Position numbers and translations under genes: made by a program. DNA of 39,121 bases from Endozoicomonas numazuensis. GTDB lineage: Bacteria > Pseudomonadota > Gammaproteobacteria > Pseudomonadales > Endozoicomonadaceae. A model generated the notes under the pieces. The model was not told the DNA's origin. It searched no databases and saw nothing but the letters and a program-made list of their open reading frames with translations. Within the stretch, counting starts at the first letter, position 1. Every line of letters starts with the position of its first letter. The DNA lies in assembly GCF_000722635.1 (NCBI RefSeq), contig NZ_JOKH01000001.1, forward strand, positions 1,146,063-1,185,183, read 5' to 3'. Below are positions 23,293 through 34,937 of the stretch, piece by piece.

Positions 23293-24267
23293 ATGATGAC
23301 TACAGCGTTGCGATCTCTGGTGGGTGATATTGGTGGTACCAATGCCCGGTTTGCCCTGGTGAACCCTCACAGCCTGGTGCTGGAGGGTATTCAGAGAATG
23401 TCCAGTATTGATTATCCCGACCTTGAAGAGGCTGTCAGAGCCTATCTGAAAAATCAGGGGGTTGAGACGATCGCCAGAGCCTGTCTGGCCGTGGCTGGTC
23501 CGGTTCTGGATGGAAAGGTTCGTTTTACAAACAGTCATTGGCAGATTGATCAACAGCGGTTCAGGCAAGATTTTGACCTTGAAGTGATGGAATTGATTAA
23601 TGACTTTGCTGCTCAGGCATTAGCGGTGCCACATCTCCCTCCAGATGAATTAATGACGATAGGTCCAGAGCTGGAGGTGGACCCGGATGCGGTCAAACTG
23701 GTCATAGGCCCAGGTACAGGCTTGGGCGTCTGTGGACTGATTGAAACCCCTCTGGGCTGGAAAGCTCTGCCTGGGGAAGGAGGGAATGCAGATTTTGCTC
23801 CCGCTTCAGAAAGAGACATCAGTGTCTGGCGATTTATTCGTAAAGAAGTTGGGGGCTTACTCGGCGTAGAGAGAATCCTCTCGGGTTCGGGTCTTGAGTT
23901 GCTCTATGAAGCGCACTCCAGTCTCGATGGCCGGTTGGATAGACTGCAGGCAGCAGACATTACCGGACAGGCTCTGGAGGCGCATGATTCTTTGGCCTAT
24001 GAGGTGCTGGATCACTTTTTTGAGATATTGGGTAATACCGCAGGGAATGCGGCGTTGATTATGGGAGCAAGGGGAGGTGTCTATATTGCCGGAGGTATCA
24101 TTCCTCGAGTGAGCAAGCTGGTGGCTAAAGGTACATTCAGGAAAGCGTTTGAACGAAGAGACAAGATGAAAAGCTACATGTCCGGGATACCTACTTCGTT
24201 GATACTGTCAGAGCATCCGGGCTTGACCGGTGCCGCCGCTTATTTAAATTGTTCAGGGAGTTATTGA
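23293..24267 (+). CDS. glk: Glucokinase
   Basis: The enzyme phosphorylates glucose to glucose 6-phosphate with ATP. It has the phosphate-1 motif LVGDIGGTNARFAL near the N-terminus, ELINDFAAQALAVP, GPGTGLGVCGL, LPGEGGNADFAP (sugar-binding residues) and VYIAGGIIPR near the C-terminus, in the order of the bacterial Glk family. From ATG 23293 it is 324 aa, close to E. coli Glk; upstream in-frame codons add an unlike stretch that overlaps the MITE. It is the first gene of the carbohydrate block and would use glucose released by MalQ. A strong bidirectional terminator follows and separates it from lamB. Confidence 0.95.
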   Translation: MMTTALRSLVGDIGGTNARFALVNPHSLVLEGIQRMSSIDYPDLEEAVRAYLKNQGVETIARACLAVAGPVLDGKVRFTNSHWQIDQQRFRQDFDLEVMELINDFAAQALAVPHLPPDELMTIGPELEVDPDAVKLVIGPGTGLGVCGLIETPLGWKALPGEGGNADFAPASERDISVWRFIRKEVGGLLGVERILSGSGLELLYEAHSSLDGRLDRLQAADITGQALEAHDSLAYEVLDHFFEILGNTAGNAALIMGARGGVYIAGGIIPRVSKLVAKGTFRKAFERRDKMKSYMSGIPTSLILSEHPGLTGAAAYLNCSGSY

Positions 24268-24392
24268 GTTGGTTAAGAAGGTTAAAACATATCCCCAAAG
24301 GCTGTGGATAAGTCTGGTATTAACCTTGGGGTGGTTGCTCATACTTCAGTAAAATGACAATTCAGCAAAGGTTGGTTGAATTTTGATCAATA

Positions 24393-24420
24393 AAAAGGGG
24401 CCGTTAAAAATGGCCCCTTT
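24393..24420. terminator. Bidirectional rho-independent terminator
   Basis: AAAAGGGGCC pairs with GGCCCCTTT around the loop GTTAAAAAT; A- and T-runs flank both sides. It serves convergent glk and lamB. Confidence 0.9.
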
Positions 24421-24446
24421 GTACACGACATATCAACGGTAATGGT

Positions 24447-26226
<1,780 letters not shown>

Positions 26227-27435
26227 ATGAATAGGTGGGAGAAGGTCTGGAGGTTCCAAAGGTTGTATAAAGCAATGACCGTTTTGGTCCCTCTCAAAAG
26301 AATGTCTGCTCTTACAACACTTTTCACTACGGGGAAAGCAGGCAGGTCAGGAGCAAGACGTTGCTACAAGCGTTTATGGATGTTAGCACCTTTCGTATTT
26401 TTGACAGGTTGTTCCTATCTGGACATTCACGATACGTTTCAGGAAGAAACACCTGAGCAGGTGGAAAGTGAGGGGAAACTTTATGATTCAATTAAGGGTA
26501 TAAAGTGCCAGTCACTGAAGTTTCCTGAAGGGAAGAGCAGAGCCAGAGTGGTAGTGAACGAATTCACGTCACGCTTGAAACAACCCTCAGGGGAAACACC
26601 GTTTCTGGCTTTTAAATTACCAGAGACCGGTGTACATAAAGTCATCATAGATAGCTATGTCATTAAAGAGGGCGATCAGGAAGCGCTTTTTTATCCAGAG
26701 ATTGTTCTGTTAGACAAAAAGGGTTCCATTGTTGGCCGCGTTCCGAAAAGTCAGGTCAAATACAGAAAGCCAGGGTTTACGACACCGGAAGGTATTGAAG
26801 CACAGTTTGTTGTGGACAATCGTATTCCTTCAGCGGAGCGTGCCACTTGTATGCTGATCTATACCACCGATGCATTAAGGCAGGGCAAGACCACCCTGAT
26901 CAATGAGCAAGTGGCGTTTGCCAAAGCAAGAGGAGTGGTCCCCCCTCCGGTACCTGACCCGGTTGCTTTACATGGTATTCAGGGGCACTTGGGCATAACG
27001 ATGAAAAGCTCAGGTGCTTTCACTTCGGAAGTGGTGCCTTTACCTGTTGCTACTTCGATGACCGCTCTGACAGCGGACTTACCGCCTGCAGTCGAGGACA
27101 GTTTTTCCAAAGAAGTTAAACAGCACTATGTTGATGCCGTGAATAAAAGTTTGAAGTCTGGAAGTATTTCTCATGCTCTGGATGCAAGATCTGAATTAAG
27201 GAATATTGTCAGAGCAACAGAGGGCTACTTTGTCAGTCAATATGGCAAGTCGGCTGAACAATTAAGTGCACCTAAAGCACCGGATAACAAAGCCGGTTAT
27301 GCAGGAAAGGTGTTGTATCACTATCAGATGCAGATAGCTGACCATTTGAAGTCAGGGCAGGGCGCTGCTGCCTTGCAAACTGTGGATCAAGTCAAGAGCA
27401 TTCAGGAAGAGGTGGATCAGCTGTTTAACAAGTAG
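26227..27435 (+). CDS. malM: MalM-family maltose-operon lipoprotein
   Basis: The segment ATCMLIYTTDALRQGKTTLI...AFAKARGVVPPPVPDPVALHGIQGHLGI matches the conserved core of MalM (PF07148), the periplasmic protein of the E. coli maltose regulon whose role is not well defined. Unlike E. coli MalM it has a lipobox, VFLTGCSYL, so it is probably a lipoprotein. The start codon ATG 26227 has AAGGTG upstream, but this puts about 50 residues before the lipobox, more than usual; a later start is possible. C-terminal helices end QEEVDQLFNK. It follows lamB divergently, as part of the same gene cluster. Confidence 0.8.
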   Translation: MNRWEKVWRFQRLYKAMTVLVPLKRMSALTTLFTTGKAGRSGARRCYKRLWMLAPFVFLTGCSYLDIHDTFQEETPEQVESEGKLYDSIKGIKCQSLKFPEGKSRARVVVNEFTSRLKQPSGETPFLAFKLPETGVHKVIIDSYVIKEGDQEALFYPEIVLLDKKGSIVGRVPKSQVKYRKPGFTTPEGIEAQFVVDNRIPSAERATCMLIYTTDALRQGKTTLINEQVAFAKARGVVPPPVPDPVALHGIQGHLGITMKSSGAFTSEVVPLPVATSMTALTADLPPAVEDSFSKEVKQHYVDAVNKSLKSGSISHALDARSELRNIVRATEGYFVSQYGKSAEQLSAPKAPDNKAGYAGKVLYHYQMQIADHLKSGQGAAALQTVDQVKSIQEEVDQLFNK

Positions 27436-27462
27436 TCATGAAAGGCTGGAGCAGTTTCCAGA

Positions 27463-27496
27463 CATGCACTCCCATGGCTCTTGGTGGGAGTGCATG
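27463..27496. terminator. Perfect 12-bp stem-loop after malM
   Basis: CATGCACTCCCA (27463-27474) and TGGGAGTGCATG (27485-27496) are perfect inverted repeats with a 10-bp loop. There is no T-run, so it may be an mRNA-protecting hairpin or an operator-like palindrome rather than an intrinsic terminator. It sits between convergent malM and malQ. Confidence 0.6.
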
Positions 27497-27617
27497 CTTC
27501 GCATATCATTGGATTCTGAGCTCTATCAGAGCATATAGGTTCCCAAGCAGGAGTATGGGAACCAGAGTTTTTTGATTGGCCTAGTGGCTGAACCTTTTTG
27601 AGGTAACGGCTGCTATG

Positions 27618-29810
27618 TTATGAGCGATGTCTCCTGATCACGCCTACATTTTTGAAGAAAGATTGGTTGGCTTGATTTGAAAATATAGTCTCCACCGTAT
27701 CGGTCAACTTCCTGCGCCAGTTTGGGTACTCGTCGCTGGTGCCTGGAATATTCACCGGGGACTCTATCTGTAAAACCTCTTCCAGTTGAATCACCGTAAT
27801 CTTCGACGCAGTTCTGGCGAGGTAATAGTGGGCTTTTTCCATTAATTCTCTTGAATAACCCAGTGTTGATAAGTCATCCGGATCCATGCCTTCTGGGAAC
27901 TCGTGGATACTCGACAGTGTTTTCAGTAAAGCCAGCTTTTGCTGATGTCTTTCCTCTTTTTCCTGTTGCGCCCGGTTGTGATCGTAAATGCCCAGTTGGA
28001 GGCGCAAGTCCAGGTCTATGCAATTCCACCAGGCTTTAAGTGGAGGGATATCGTGGTTGCTGATGCAGGTGAGTGCCATCGGCTTGTAATCCTGAGGCTG
28101 GGTAAAATGATCACCCAGACATTCAAACAGTACCACTTCATTGGAATAAAAGAGGGCAGGTGGCAACGATGCTTCTATTTCGGGGGGAATCGTTCCGAGA
28201 TCTTCACCGAAGACTAAACACTGACGACGGTGGCTTTCCAGTTTAATAATGCCAAGAAAGTCGTCCAGAGGATAATAAACATAAGCCCCATAGTCTGCGG
28301 TCTTTCCTTTAGGGCACCACCAGAGCCTTAATAAACCCATGACATGATCGATCCTTAATGCACCGCAGTGGCTCATGTTCGCCTGGACCATTTCAATAAA
28401 AGGCTGGTATTGCTGTTCTCTGAGTACTTGAGGGTTAAAGGGAGGCAGCCCCCAGTTTTGTCCTTGAGGAGCAACACCATCGGGTGGTGCACCTACACCT
28501 GCGTCCAGGCAGTATAACTTGCGATTGCTCCAGACGTCTGAACTGCCACTGTCGACACCTACGGCCAGATCTCGGTAGATCCCTACCAGCATACCGGCTT
28601 CAATGGCCGCTTCCTGAGCTTTGGTTAACTGATCTTCAGCAAGCCATTGCAGATACATGTAGTACTGGATACGTTTCTGATTATGACGAGCAAACTCTTT
28701 GACTGCATTGGATTCTGGATCCTTAAACGGTGACTCCCAGCAGGGCCATCCCCAATTATTAATATCCAGGCTTTTGTAATGCTCATAAATAGTTTCGTAG
28801 AGTGCATGCCGCTCCAGAGCATTTCCACGATTTCTGCAGAAATTGAGAAAGGTTTTGCCGCGAGTGCTTTCACTCATCAGGTGCTGATGATAGAAGTGAT
28901 CGAACAGCGTATTTAGAAAACCAAACTTCAGCCATGCCACCAGGCTGTAGTCGACATATTCCTCATCTCTTGCCTGATGCAGTTGCCGCTTGAATTCTGG
29001 TTCTTCAAAGCGCTTCTGTGCTTCTTCGCATTCACTAAAGTCCGGGACGGCGGTGACATCAATGTACAATGGATTAATAAACGTCCGGCTTGAGGGACTG
29101 TAAGGACTGGAGTGAAGAGGGTTTGCGGGGTAAAGGGCATGAATAGGATTCAGTCCAATAATGTCGGCGCCTTGTTCTGCAAGCTCAGTGGCTAACTGGC
29201 GGAGGCTTGAGAAGTCCCCCATGCCCCAGTCATGATTTGTTCTGAGGGTATACAGTTGAATGGCACTGCCCCAGATCTTGTTACTACTTCCAAGCTGTTC
29301 AGGCTCGTAGCAGGTTTCAGGCGCAATAATAATCAGTGAGCGCCCTTCCGTCTTGTCACTTTTAAGGGAGAGTTGATGGTAGCCAAGAGGTAGGTCATCG
29401 GGCAATTTGAACATCAGATGATGATAAGTGCTTCCTTCAAACGTTCGGCTGGCCTCCACGGTCATTGCTCCGGTATCCAGGGTCAGTAAGTGCTGACTTC
29501 CGGTTTCAAGCGTAATTTCTCCTTTGAACAAATGACCGAGTTGCTGATCTTCAAGGTGCAGACTGACCAGGCAAGCTTGTCCCTGTGTGTAAACGAATAC
29601 AGGGTGCAGTAATTGTTGCCATCGTTGCTGCTCGCTGTCTTGAATCGCCTGTTTAATGGTATCGTCAGATTCAACATTCAGCCCCATGGCTTCAAGAATC
29701 GGCAACTTGTATTCAGTCGGAACGCTGACAGGCTGGCCTGACCAGTCACTGTATTCACCTGAGACGCCGCAGTGCCCGGCCAGCTGCTCAATCAGATTGG
29801 AATCAGACAT
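27618..29810 (-). CDS. malQ: 4-alpha-glucanotransferase (amylomaltase)
   Basis: MalQ transfers glucosyl chains between maltodextrins, releasing glucose. The GH77 active site is visible: ALRIDHVMGLLRLWW contains the nucleophile Asp, VFGEDLGTIPPEI the acid/base Glu, and ISNHDIPPLKAWW the third carboxylate. The 730-aa length with an N-terminal extension of about 180 residues is of the E. coli type. It is the last gene of the malEFGKQ operon, separated from malK by only 11 bp, with a GAGAAC-type ribosome-binding site. Product glucose would go to Glk. Confidence 0.95.
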   Translation of the reverse strand: MSDSNLIEQLAGHCGVSGEYSDWSGQPVSVPTEYKLPILEAMGLNVESDDTIKQAIQDSEQQRWQQLLHPVFVYTQGQACLVSLHLEDQQLGHLFKGEITLETGSQHLLTLDTGAMTVEASRTFEGSTYHHLMFKLPDDLPLGYHQLSLKSDKTEGRSLIIIAPETCYEPEQLGSSNKIWGSAIQLYTLRTNHDWGMGDFSSLRQLATELAEQGADIIGLNPIHALYPANPLHSSPYSPSSRTFINPLYIDVTAVPDFSECEEAQKRFEEPEFKRQLHQARDEEYVDYSLVAWLKFGFLNTLFDHFYHQHLMSESTRGKTFLNFCRNRGNALERHALYETIYEHYKSLDINNWGWPCWESPFKDPESNAVKEFARHNQKRIQYYMYLQWLAEDQLTKAQEAAIEAGMLVGIYRDLAVGVDSGSSDVWSNRKLYCLDAGVGAPPDGVAPQGQNWGLPPFNPQVLREQQYQPFIEMVQANMSHCGALRIDHVMGLLRLWWCPKGKTADYGAYVYYPLDDFLGIIKLESHRRQCLVFGEDLGTIPPEIEASLPPALFYSNEVVLFECLGDHFTQPQDYKPMALTCISNHDIPPLKAWWNCIDLDLRLQLGIYDHNRAQQEKEERHQQKLALLKTLSSIHEFPEGMDPDDLSTLGYSRELMEKAHYYLARTASKITVIQLEEVLQIESPVNIPGTSDEYPNWRRKLTDTVETIFSNQANQSFFKNVGVIRRHRS

Positions 29811-29821
29811 AACGGGTTCTC

Positions 29822-30958
29822 TTATAAGTCGTAGGCGGGAGCCTGGGTACGATGAAAAGCTTTGCCTTCAGCATTGAACAGGTGACAAAACCGGGTCGGG
29901 AGCTCAATTTTCATTTTGCTGCTGGCTTCCCGCTTTCGTGAGTCTTCCACCCGGACAATAAAATTCTCTCGAATGGTGTCGTGACTCATGTAGATGTATG
30001 ACTCAGCACCCAGTCGCTCGATTGTTTCAACCTTGCCTTCTACTGCATTGCCGTTGTCGGTTTCTGCAAGGGCATCTTCAGGGCGAATGCCCAGTACGAC
30101 CCGGTCTCCTTGGTTGGCAGCCTGGCTATCAACGTTAGCCTTGAGAACTTCTCCAGTGGTCAACTTAACCTGTGTTTCGTTGCTATCGGTTTGTTCAATA
30201 AACCCATCAAAGAAATTCATTTTTGGTGAGCCAATAAAACCGGCAACGAACAGGTTGGCAGGGTGATGATAGAGTTCCAGAGGCTTGCCTACTTGCTCCA
30301 GGTTACTTTCAGCATCAGGGGCCAGAGGGCTGAGAACGACAATATGATCTGCCAGAGTCATAGCCTCTACCTGATCATGAGTGACGTAGATAGAAGTGGT
30401 TTGTAGACTGTTATGAAGCCTGGCTATTTCCTGACGCATCTGAACCCTGAGGGCTACGTCCAGATTGGACAAGGGTTCGTCAAACAGAAACACTCTTGGC
30501 TGTTGTACAATAGAGCGCCCAATAGCCACCCTTTGTCGTTGACCACCGGACATGGCTTTGGGCTTTCTCTCCAGTAAAGCTTCGAGCTGAAGAATGCGGG
30601 CAGCTTCTTCTACCCGGCTGTTGATCAGTGACTTGTCTGCCTTGGCCAGTTTCAGGCCAAAAGCCATGTTTTCAGCAACGGACATATGCGGGTATAGAGC
30701 ATAAGATTGAAAGACCATTCCGACCCGACGCTCGTTGGGCGGCCAATCGTTTATTTTCTCTCCGGCAATGTACATATCGCCTTCAGTGATATCTTCCAGA
30801 CCACACACCATACGAAGCAGAGTTGATTTACCGCAGCCGGAAGGCCCAATAAAAGCAATAAAATCACCTTCTGCAATGTTCAGGTTGATGTTCTTCAGAG
30901 TCCAGGTTTTTCCCTGGTCGTAGCTTTTGGAAACATTAACCAGCTTAACTTCAGCCAT
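29822..30958 (-). CDS. malK: Maltose/maltodextrin ABC transporter ATPase
   Basis: ABC ATPase of the MalFGK2 importer. Walker A GPSGCGKST, Q-loop VFQSYALYPHMSV, signature LSGG-type MSGGQRQRVAIGRSI, Walker B VFLFDEPLSNLD and the switch His in IYVTHDQ are all present. The last third (about residues 245-378) is the TOBE-type regulatory domain that in E. coli contacts EIIA-Glc and the activator MalT. Length 378 aa matches E. coli MalK. Separated from malG by 78 bp. Confidence 0.95.
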   Translation of the reverse strand: MAEVKLVNVSKSYDQGKTWTLKNINLNIAEGDFIAFIGPSGCGKSTLLRMVCGLEDITEGDMYIAGEKINDWPPNERRVGMVFQSYALYPHMSVAENMAFGLKLAKADKSLINSRVEEAARILQLEALLERKPKAMSGGQRQRVAIGRSIVQQPRVFLFDEPLSNLDVALRVQMRQEIARLHNSLQTTSIYVTHDQVEAMTLADHIVVLSPLAPDAESNLEQVGKPLELYHHPANLFVAGFIGSPKMNFFDGFIEQTDSNETQVKLTTGEVLKANVDSQAANQGDRVVLGIRPEDALAETDNGNAVEGKVETIERLGAESYIYMSHDTIRENFIVRVEDSRKREASSKMKIELPTRFCHLFNAEGKAFHRTQAPAYDL

Positions 30959-31036
30959 AGAGTTTTCCGTTTTTCATTCGCTATTTTGCGAGCAATACAG
31001 CCCAGGGTGGGTTAACAGCTATACATCATTGAGCAA

Positions 31037-31924
31037 CTACCCTTTCACTCCGCCTGATGTCAGGCCACCAACAATCCAACGTTGGCACAGCAGGAAAATA
31101 AGAGAAATCGGGAGGCCAGACAGTACAGCGGCTGCGGCAAAATCTCCCCAAAGGTAGTTCTGGGGATTCAGATACTGTCTGGAGCCCACAGCCAGTGTCA
31201 GGTTATCCATGCTTTGTAAAAGCACTGAAGCCACAGGATACTCGGCAATGCTGGAAATGAAGGCCAGGATAAACACCACTGCCAGAATCGGTGTAGAAAG
31301 GGGAAGTAATACAAAGCGAAAGGCCTGCCAGGGCGTGGCACCATCAATCGCAGCGGCTTCTTCAAGGGATTGATCAATGGTTTCAAAGTACCCTTTGATC
31401 AACCAGATATGCAGGGCAAGTCCACCGAGATAGGCAACAGTGACCGACCCCAGGCTGTCTAATCCCAACCAGGGAACATAGCCGCCTATTTGATCAAACA
31501 GGGAGTAAATGGCTACCAGTGCCAGCACGGCTGGGAACATTTGCAGAATCATCATGGCGGTCAGCATGGATTCCTTGAAGCGAAATCTCAGCCTGGCAAA
31601 TGCATAGGCCCCAGTTGTTGAGAGCAGTAAGATCAATACTGTGGAAATAAAGGCTACCTTGATGGAGTTCCATAACCATAAAAGAACCGGAAAAGGAGGT
31701 TGGGTAAAGGAACCATCGGCGTTTTCCCAGGGAATACCAAACGCCAGATACCAGTGTTCCAGACTGGGATTGCTGGGAATCAAGTCACCGGTGGCGAAAT
31801 TCCCAGAACGAAAAGACACCGAAATGATCATCAGAAAAGGGAATATAATCAGGCAAAGGAACAGGATCATGAAGATTCTGGCCATCCATACCCGGTATCT
31901 CAGGTTTCTAGATTGTACCATCAT
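31037..31924 (-). CDS. malG: Maltose ABC transporter permease
   Basis: A 295-residue membrane protein with six helices and the EAA loop [22 protein letters not shown], which docks on MalK. It matches MalG of E. coli (296 aa), including the periplasmic loop before the second helix ([16 protein letters not shown]). It forms the pore with MalF. GGAG lies upstream of the ATG-ATG start, and the gene follows malF after 6 bp. Confidence 0.95.
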   Translation of the reverse strand: MMVQSRNLRYRVWMARIFMILFLCLIIFPFLMIISVSFRSGNFATGDLIPSNPSLEHWYLAFGIPWENADGSFTQPPFPVLLWLWNSIKVAFISTVLILLLSTTGAYAFARLRFRFKESMLTAMMILQMFPAVLALVAIYSLFDQIGGYVPWLGLDSLGSVTVAYLGGLALHIWLIKGYFETIDQSLEEAAAIDGATPWQAFRFVLLPLSTPILAVVFILAFISSIAEYPVASVLLQSMDNLTLAVGSRQYLNPQNYLWGDFAAAAVLSGLPISLIFLLCQRWIVGGLTSGGVKG

Positions 31925-31930
31925 AGTCGT

Positions 31931-33481
31931 TTACTCCAGTACCCGTTTGGTCGCTTTCAAGTTCACCCAGGCTATGACGCCCACCATAATGAATATAAAG
32001 GTCGCAATGGCAGAAGCCAGTCCGTAATCCTGGCCATACTGACCAAATGCGATCCGGAAGGTATAGCTCACCAGTATGTCCGTTGCACCTGCCGGTGTAG
32101 TGGCTCCAATAATGTTGGGTGCGCCGTCAGTCAGGAGGGCAATCAGTACAAGGTTATTGAAGTTAAAGGCAAAACTGGCGATCAACAGTGGCGTTAAAGG
32201 TTTGATGATCATGGGCAGGGTGATGCTCAAGAAGTTCTGCACAGGAGACGCACCATCTATGGCTGAGGCCTCGTACAGATCATCAGGAATTGATTTCAGC
32301 AAACCAATACTGAGAATCATCATGTAGGGATAGCCCAGCCAGGTATTGACGAGCACCACCATGGTTTTTGCCAGAAACTCATTGCTGAACCATTCGGGCT
32401 GTGCACCAAAGAGCAGGTTAAGCAGCATGTTGATTTCGCCGAAGTTCTGGTTAAACAGACCTCTGAAAATCAAAATAGAGATGAAGGCGGGTACTGCGTA
32501 GGGAAGTATCAACAGCAAGCGGTAAGCACCGTTGCCTTTCAAGGGTTCCCATTGAACCAGACAGGCCATCAGTAAGCCGATAACCAACGTAAAAAATACC
32601 GAGAGTCCTGCAAATATAAGAGTCCAGGTAAAAATTTGTAAAAAAGGCCCCTGAATGCCGGGGTCTTTTAGTACTCGAACGAAGTTGCTCCAGCCGTTAT
32701 AAATGACAAATCCCGGCCCCATCTGCTTGCCTGCTGAGATCGGCTGACCTTCAGACACTTCTATATAGAAACCCGTAGCATAATCTGGTTTTAGCAGGTG
32801 ACCGCTTCTGACATCTTCCAGCGTATCATGACCGATATCCCGATAAAGTTTCGACATGGGCCCAAATTTTCTCAGGCTGGTCAAAGACAGTTCGCTGTTA
32901 TCAGGCAGCTGTACAATCAGCTTTTTCAGAGTTTGTCGCAGCTTGATCGTGTCCCTGAATGGAAGTTCCTTGCCATCCGGAAGATCCGGTGAAAAGTCAG
33001 CTTTCAAAGGGGCAGGAATCGATAATTCGTTAAAAGGGGAACTGATCAGATGCTTGTTAGTTTCCTTGTTACTGATAAACAGTAACCGGTAGTCATCACC
33101 TTGCTGATACACCTTGAAGTTGTAGGACTCACCTTCGGTTTTGTAGGTTTTATTCAGGTGGTGTTTTTTGACTCGCTCCAGAGGTAACAGATGACTGGAA
33201 CTGTAATTCGTAAAGGCGACATTGACCGTGTAGATGAGAGGGAAAACGATAAAAATGGAAACGCCCAGGAGCGCAGGGAAGACATAACGATAATTGTAAC
33301 CCTTGTTACTGATGAAGACCCAGGTGCCTGTGCAGACGATCAAAAGAATGGTTAGGGCAAAGGCTATTTCTTCCTGGGCGTACATCAAGGTCACGCCATA
33401 GAGCAATATCAGGTCAATCAGGCCAACTAATCCCCATGCCAGCCAGGTCATCGGGCTTTGGACTTTCTGAACAGCCTCCAT
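31931..33481 (-). CDS. malF: Maltose ABC transporter permease
   Basis: A 516-residue membrane protein with a large periplasmic loop (about residues 100-260) between helices 3 and 4, as in E. coli MalF (514 aa), and the EAA loop DLYEASAIDGASPVQNFLSITLP. It holds the maltose-binding site inside the membrane. I place the start at ATG 33481 because GGGAGG lies 7 nt upstream; a longer frame to 33511 adds ten residues without support. Confidence 0.95.
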   Translation of the reverse strand: MEAVQKVQSPMTWLAWGLVGLIDLILLYGVTLMYAQEEIAFALTILLIVCTGTWVFISNKGYNYRYVFPALLGVSIFIVFPLIYTVNVAFTNYSSSHLLPLERVKKHHLNKTYKTEGESYNFKVYQQGDDYRLLFISNKETNKHLISSPFNELSIPAPLKADFSPDLPDGKELPFRDTIKLRQTLKKLIVQLPDNSELSLTSLRKFGPMSKLYRDIGHDTLEDVRSGHLLKPDYATGFYIEVSEGQPISAGKQMGPGFVIYNGWSNFVRVLKDPGIQGPFLQIFTWTLIFAGLSVFFTLVIGLLMACLVQWEPLKGNGAYRLLLILPYAVPAFISILIFRGLFNQNFGEINMLLNLLFGAQPEWFSNEFLAKTMVVLVNTWLGYPYMMILSIGLLKSIPDDLYEASAIDGASPVQNFLSITLPMIIKPLTPLLIASFAFNFNNLVLIALLTDGAPNIIGATTPAGATDILVSYTFRIAFGQYGQDYGLASAIATFIFIMVGVIAWVNLKATKRVLE

Positions 33482-33579
33482 AAATGTGCCTCCCGGGCAG
33501 GTGTTGTTCACGTTTACGGATGCAGAGAGCTGGGCTCAATCGTCATCGTTGGTGGCTTTTATGCTGGGTTCTGTCGAAA

Positions 33580-33625
33580 GGCTGACAACGACAGGTCTCT
33601 TTTTTTAGTCCTGCCGGGATCAGCC
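33580..33625 (-). promoter_or_regulatory. Intercistronic hairpin between malE and malF
   Basis: GGCTGA (33580-33585) pairs with TCAGCC (33620-33625), and CGACAGG with CCTGCCG (G-U allowed) inside, around a loop with a run of T on the plus strand. On the malE transcript this would form a stable hairpin. Such elements downstream of malE commonly protect malE mRNA, giving more binding protein than permease; this role here is inference. Confidence 0.6.
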
Positions 33626-33713
33626 ATTGCAATCATTAAGTGGGCACGAAACCTTCTATTGAAATAGAGTCGACGGCATGCCCTGTCGGGTTGTGTTTTC
33701 AACGCTAAATAGC

Positions 33714-34937
33714 CTAGTTTACAATCCGCCTGGCTGCGTCATTAAGCGCGCTCTTGTAATCTTGTCTTCCCGATGTGATGTTCAGCAGTGCTGATTCCAT
33801 TGCTGACCAGAACTTACCCATTTCCGGTACATTAGGCATCAGCAGACCGTTGATAGCATTGTCATAGGTGGCCTTGATACGAGGATCTTTTTCCAGTTCT
33901 TTCATGTAGGCCTTGTTAGCCACAGCACCCAGGGGAACGTCACCGTTCATGGTACGCAGACCGTTTTCAGTCAACAGGTAGTTTTCAAGAAACTCCTGGG
34001 ATAGAGACTTATTTGGACTGGCGCTGTTGAGGGTTGCGCCCCATACACCCACAAAGGCTTTGGATTGCTGACCATTGATGCTGGGGAGTGGTGCAACACC
34101 GTAGTTTAATTTTTTGCCGTTAATCTTGCCTTTGTCGAGATTAGACCAGGCCCAGGGACCTGTTATCATCATGGCAGACTTGCCGTTATTAAAACTGGAT
34201 TCCATGACTCCGTAGTCTACCCCTCTGGGCAGAACGCCTTTATCTATCAGTTCTGTCAGCATTTTCCCGCCTGCCATGGCACCTGCATCATTGACGCCGG
34301 TATCCTTGACGTCGTAGCCGGTGGGCGTTTTCTTGAAAACATAGCCACCGTCAGCTGCCAGCATGGGCATGGTGAAGTAGGGTTGGATCTGGTCCCACAT
34401 AATAGTGGTCACTTTTCCTTCCTTGCGTTCGGCCAGCTTGTCTTTGAGCGGAAACATCTCTTCAAAGGAGCTGGGAGGGGCAGGCAGAATATCTTTGTTA
34501 TAGATCAAGCTGATGGCTTCCATGGAAATGGGGTAACCATAGGTCTTGCCATTGACCGTCATGGCTTCCCAGCCCAGATTATCAACCTTGCTTTTGAAGT
34601 CGGGGGTTGGGTTAACCGGTGAAATCAGCCCGCTTTTTACCCATTCACCGTAACGGTCATGCGCCCAGAAAAGAATGTCGGGACCACTGCCTGACGCAGC
34701 CGCTTGCTGAAAGCGGTCGGTCAGGTTTTCCGGAATTTCGACCTTGACCTTGATCCCTGTGTCATCCTGAAATTCCTTGGCCACTTCCCGGATACCGTTG
34801 TAGGCCTTGTCACCGCCTACCCAGATCACCAGTTCATCATCCTGAAAGGCAAAGACTTGAAGCGGACTGCAGGCGGCCAGAATGATAGCCGCAGCAACTA
34901 CGGCTTTGCCAAGTGTTGTACCCAGTAATTTGATCAT
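33714..34937 (-). CDS. malE: Maltose/maltodextrin-binding protein
   Basis: Periplasmic substrate-binding protein of the importer. A signal peptide (KAVVAAAIILAACSPLQVFA) precedes LVIWVGGDKAYNGIREVAKEF; GYPISMEAISLIYNKDILP, MITGPWAWSNLDKGKINYG-type and YAVAPLPS-like segments (here YGVAPLPSINGQ) follow the MalE fold. Length 407 aa. The cysteine near the end of the signal (AACSPLQV) is not in a standard lipobox position relative to cleavage at VFA|F, so a soluble protein is likelier. First gene of malEFGKQ, with a GGGAGC ribosome-binding site. Confidence 0.95.
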   Translation of the reverse strand: MIKLLGTTLGKAVVAAAIILAACSPLQVFAFQDDELVIWVGGDKAYNGIREVAKEFQDDTGIKVKVEIPENLTDRFQQAAASGSGPDILFWAHDRYGEWVKSGLISPVNPTPDFKSKVDNLGWEAMTVNGKTYGYPISMEAISLIYNKDILPAPPSSFEEMFPLKDKLAERKEGKVTTIMWDQIQPYFTMPMLAADGGYVFKKTPTGYDVKDTGVNDAGAMAGGKMLTELIDKGVLPRGVDYGVMESSFNNGKSAMMITGPWAWSNLDKGKINGKKLNYGVAPLPSINGQQSKAFVGVWGATLNSASPNKSLSQEFLENYLLTENGLRTMNGDVPLGAVANKAYMKELEKDPRIKATYDNAINGLLMPNVPEMGKFWSAMESALLNITSGRQDYKSALNDAARRIVN

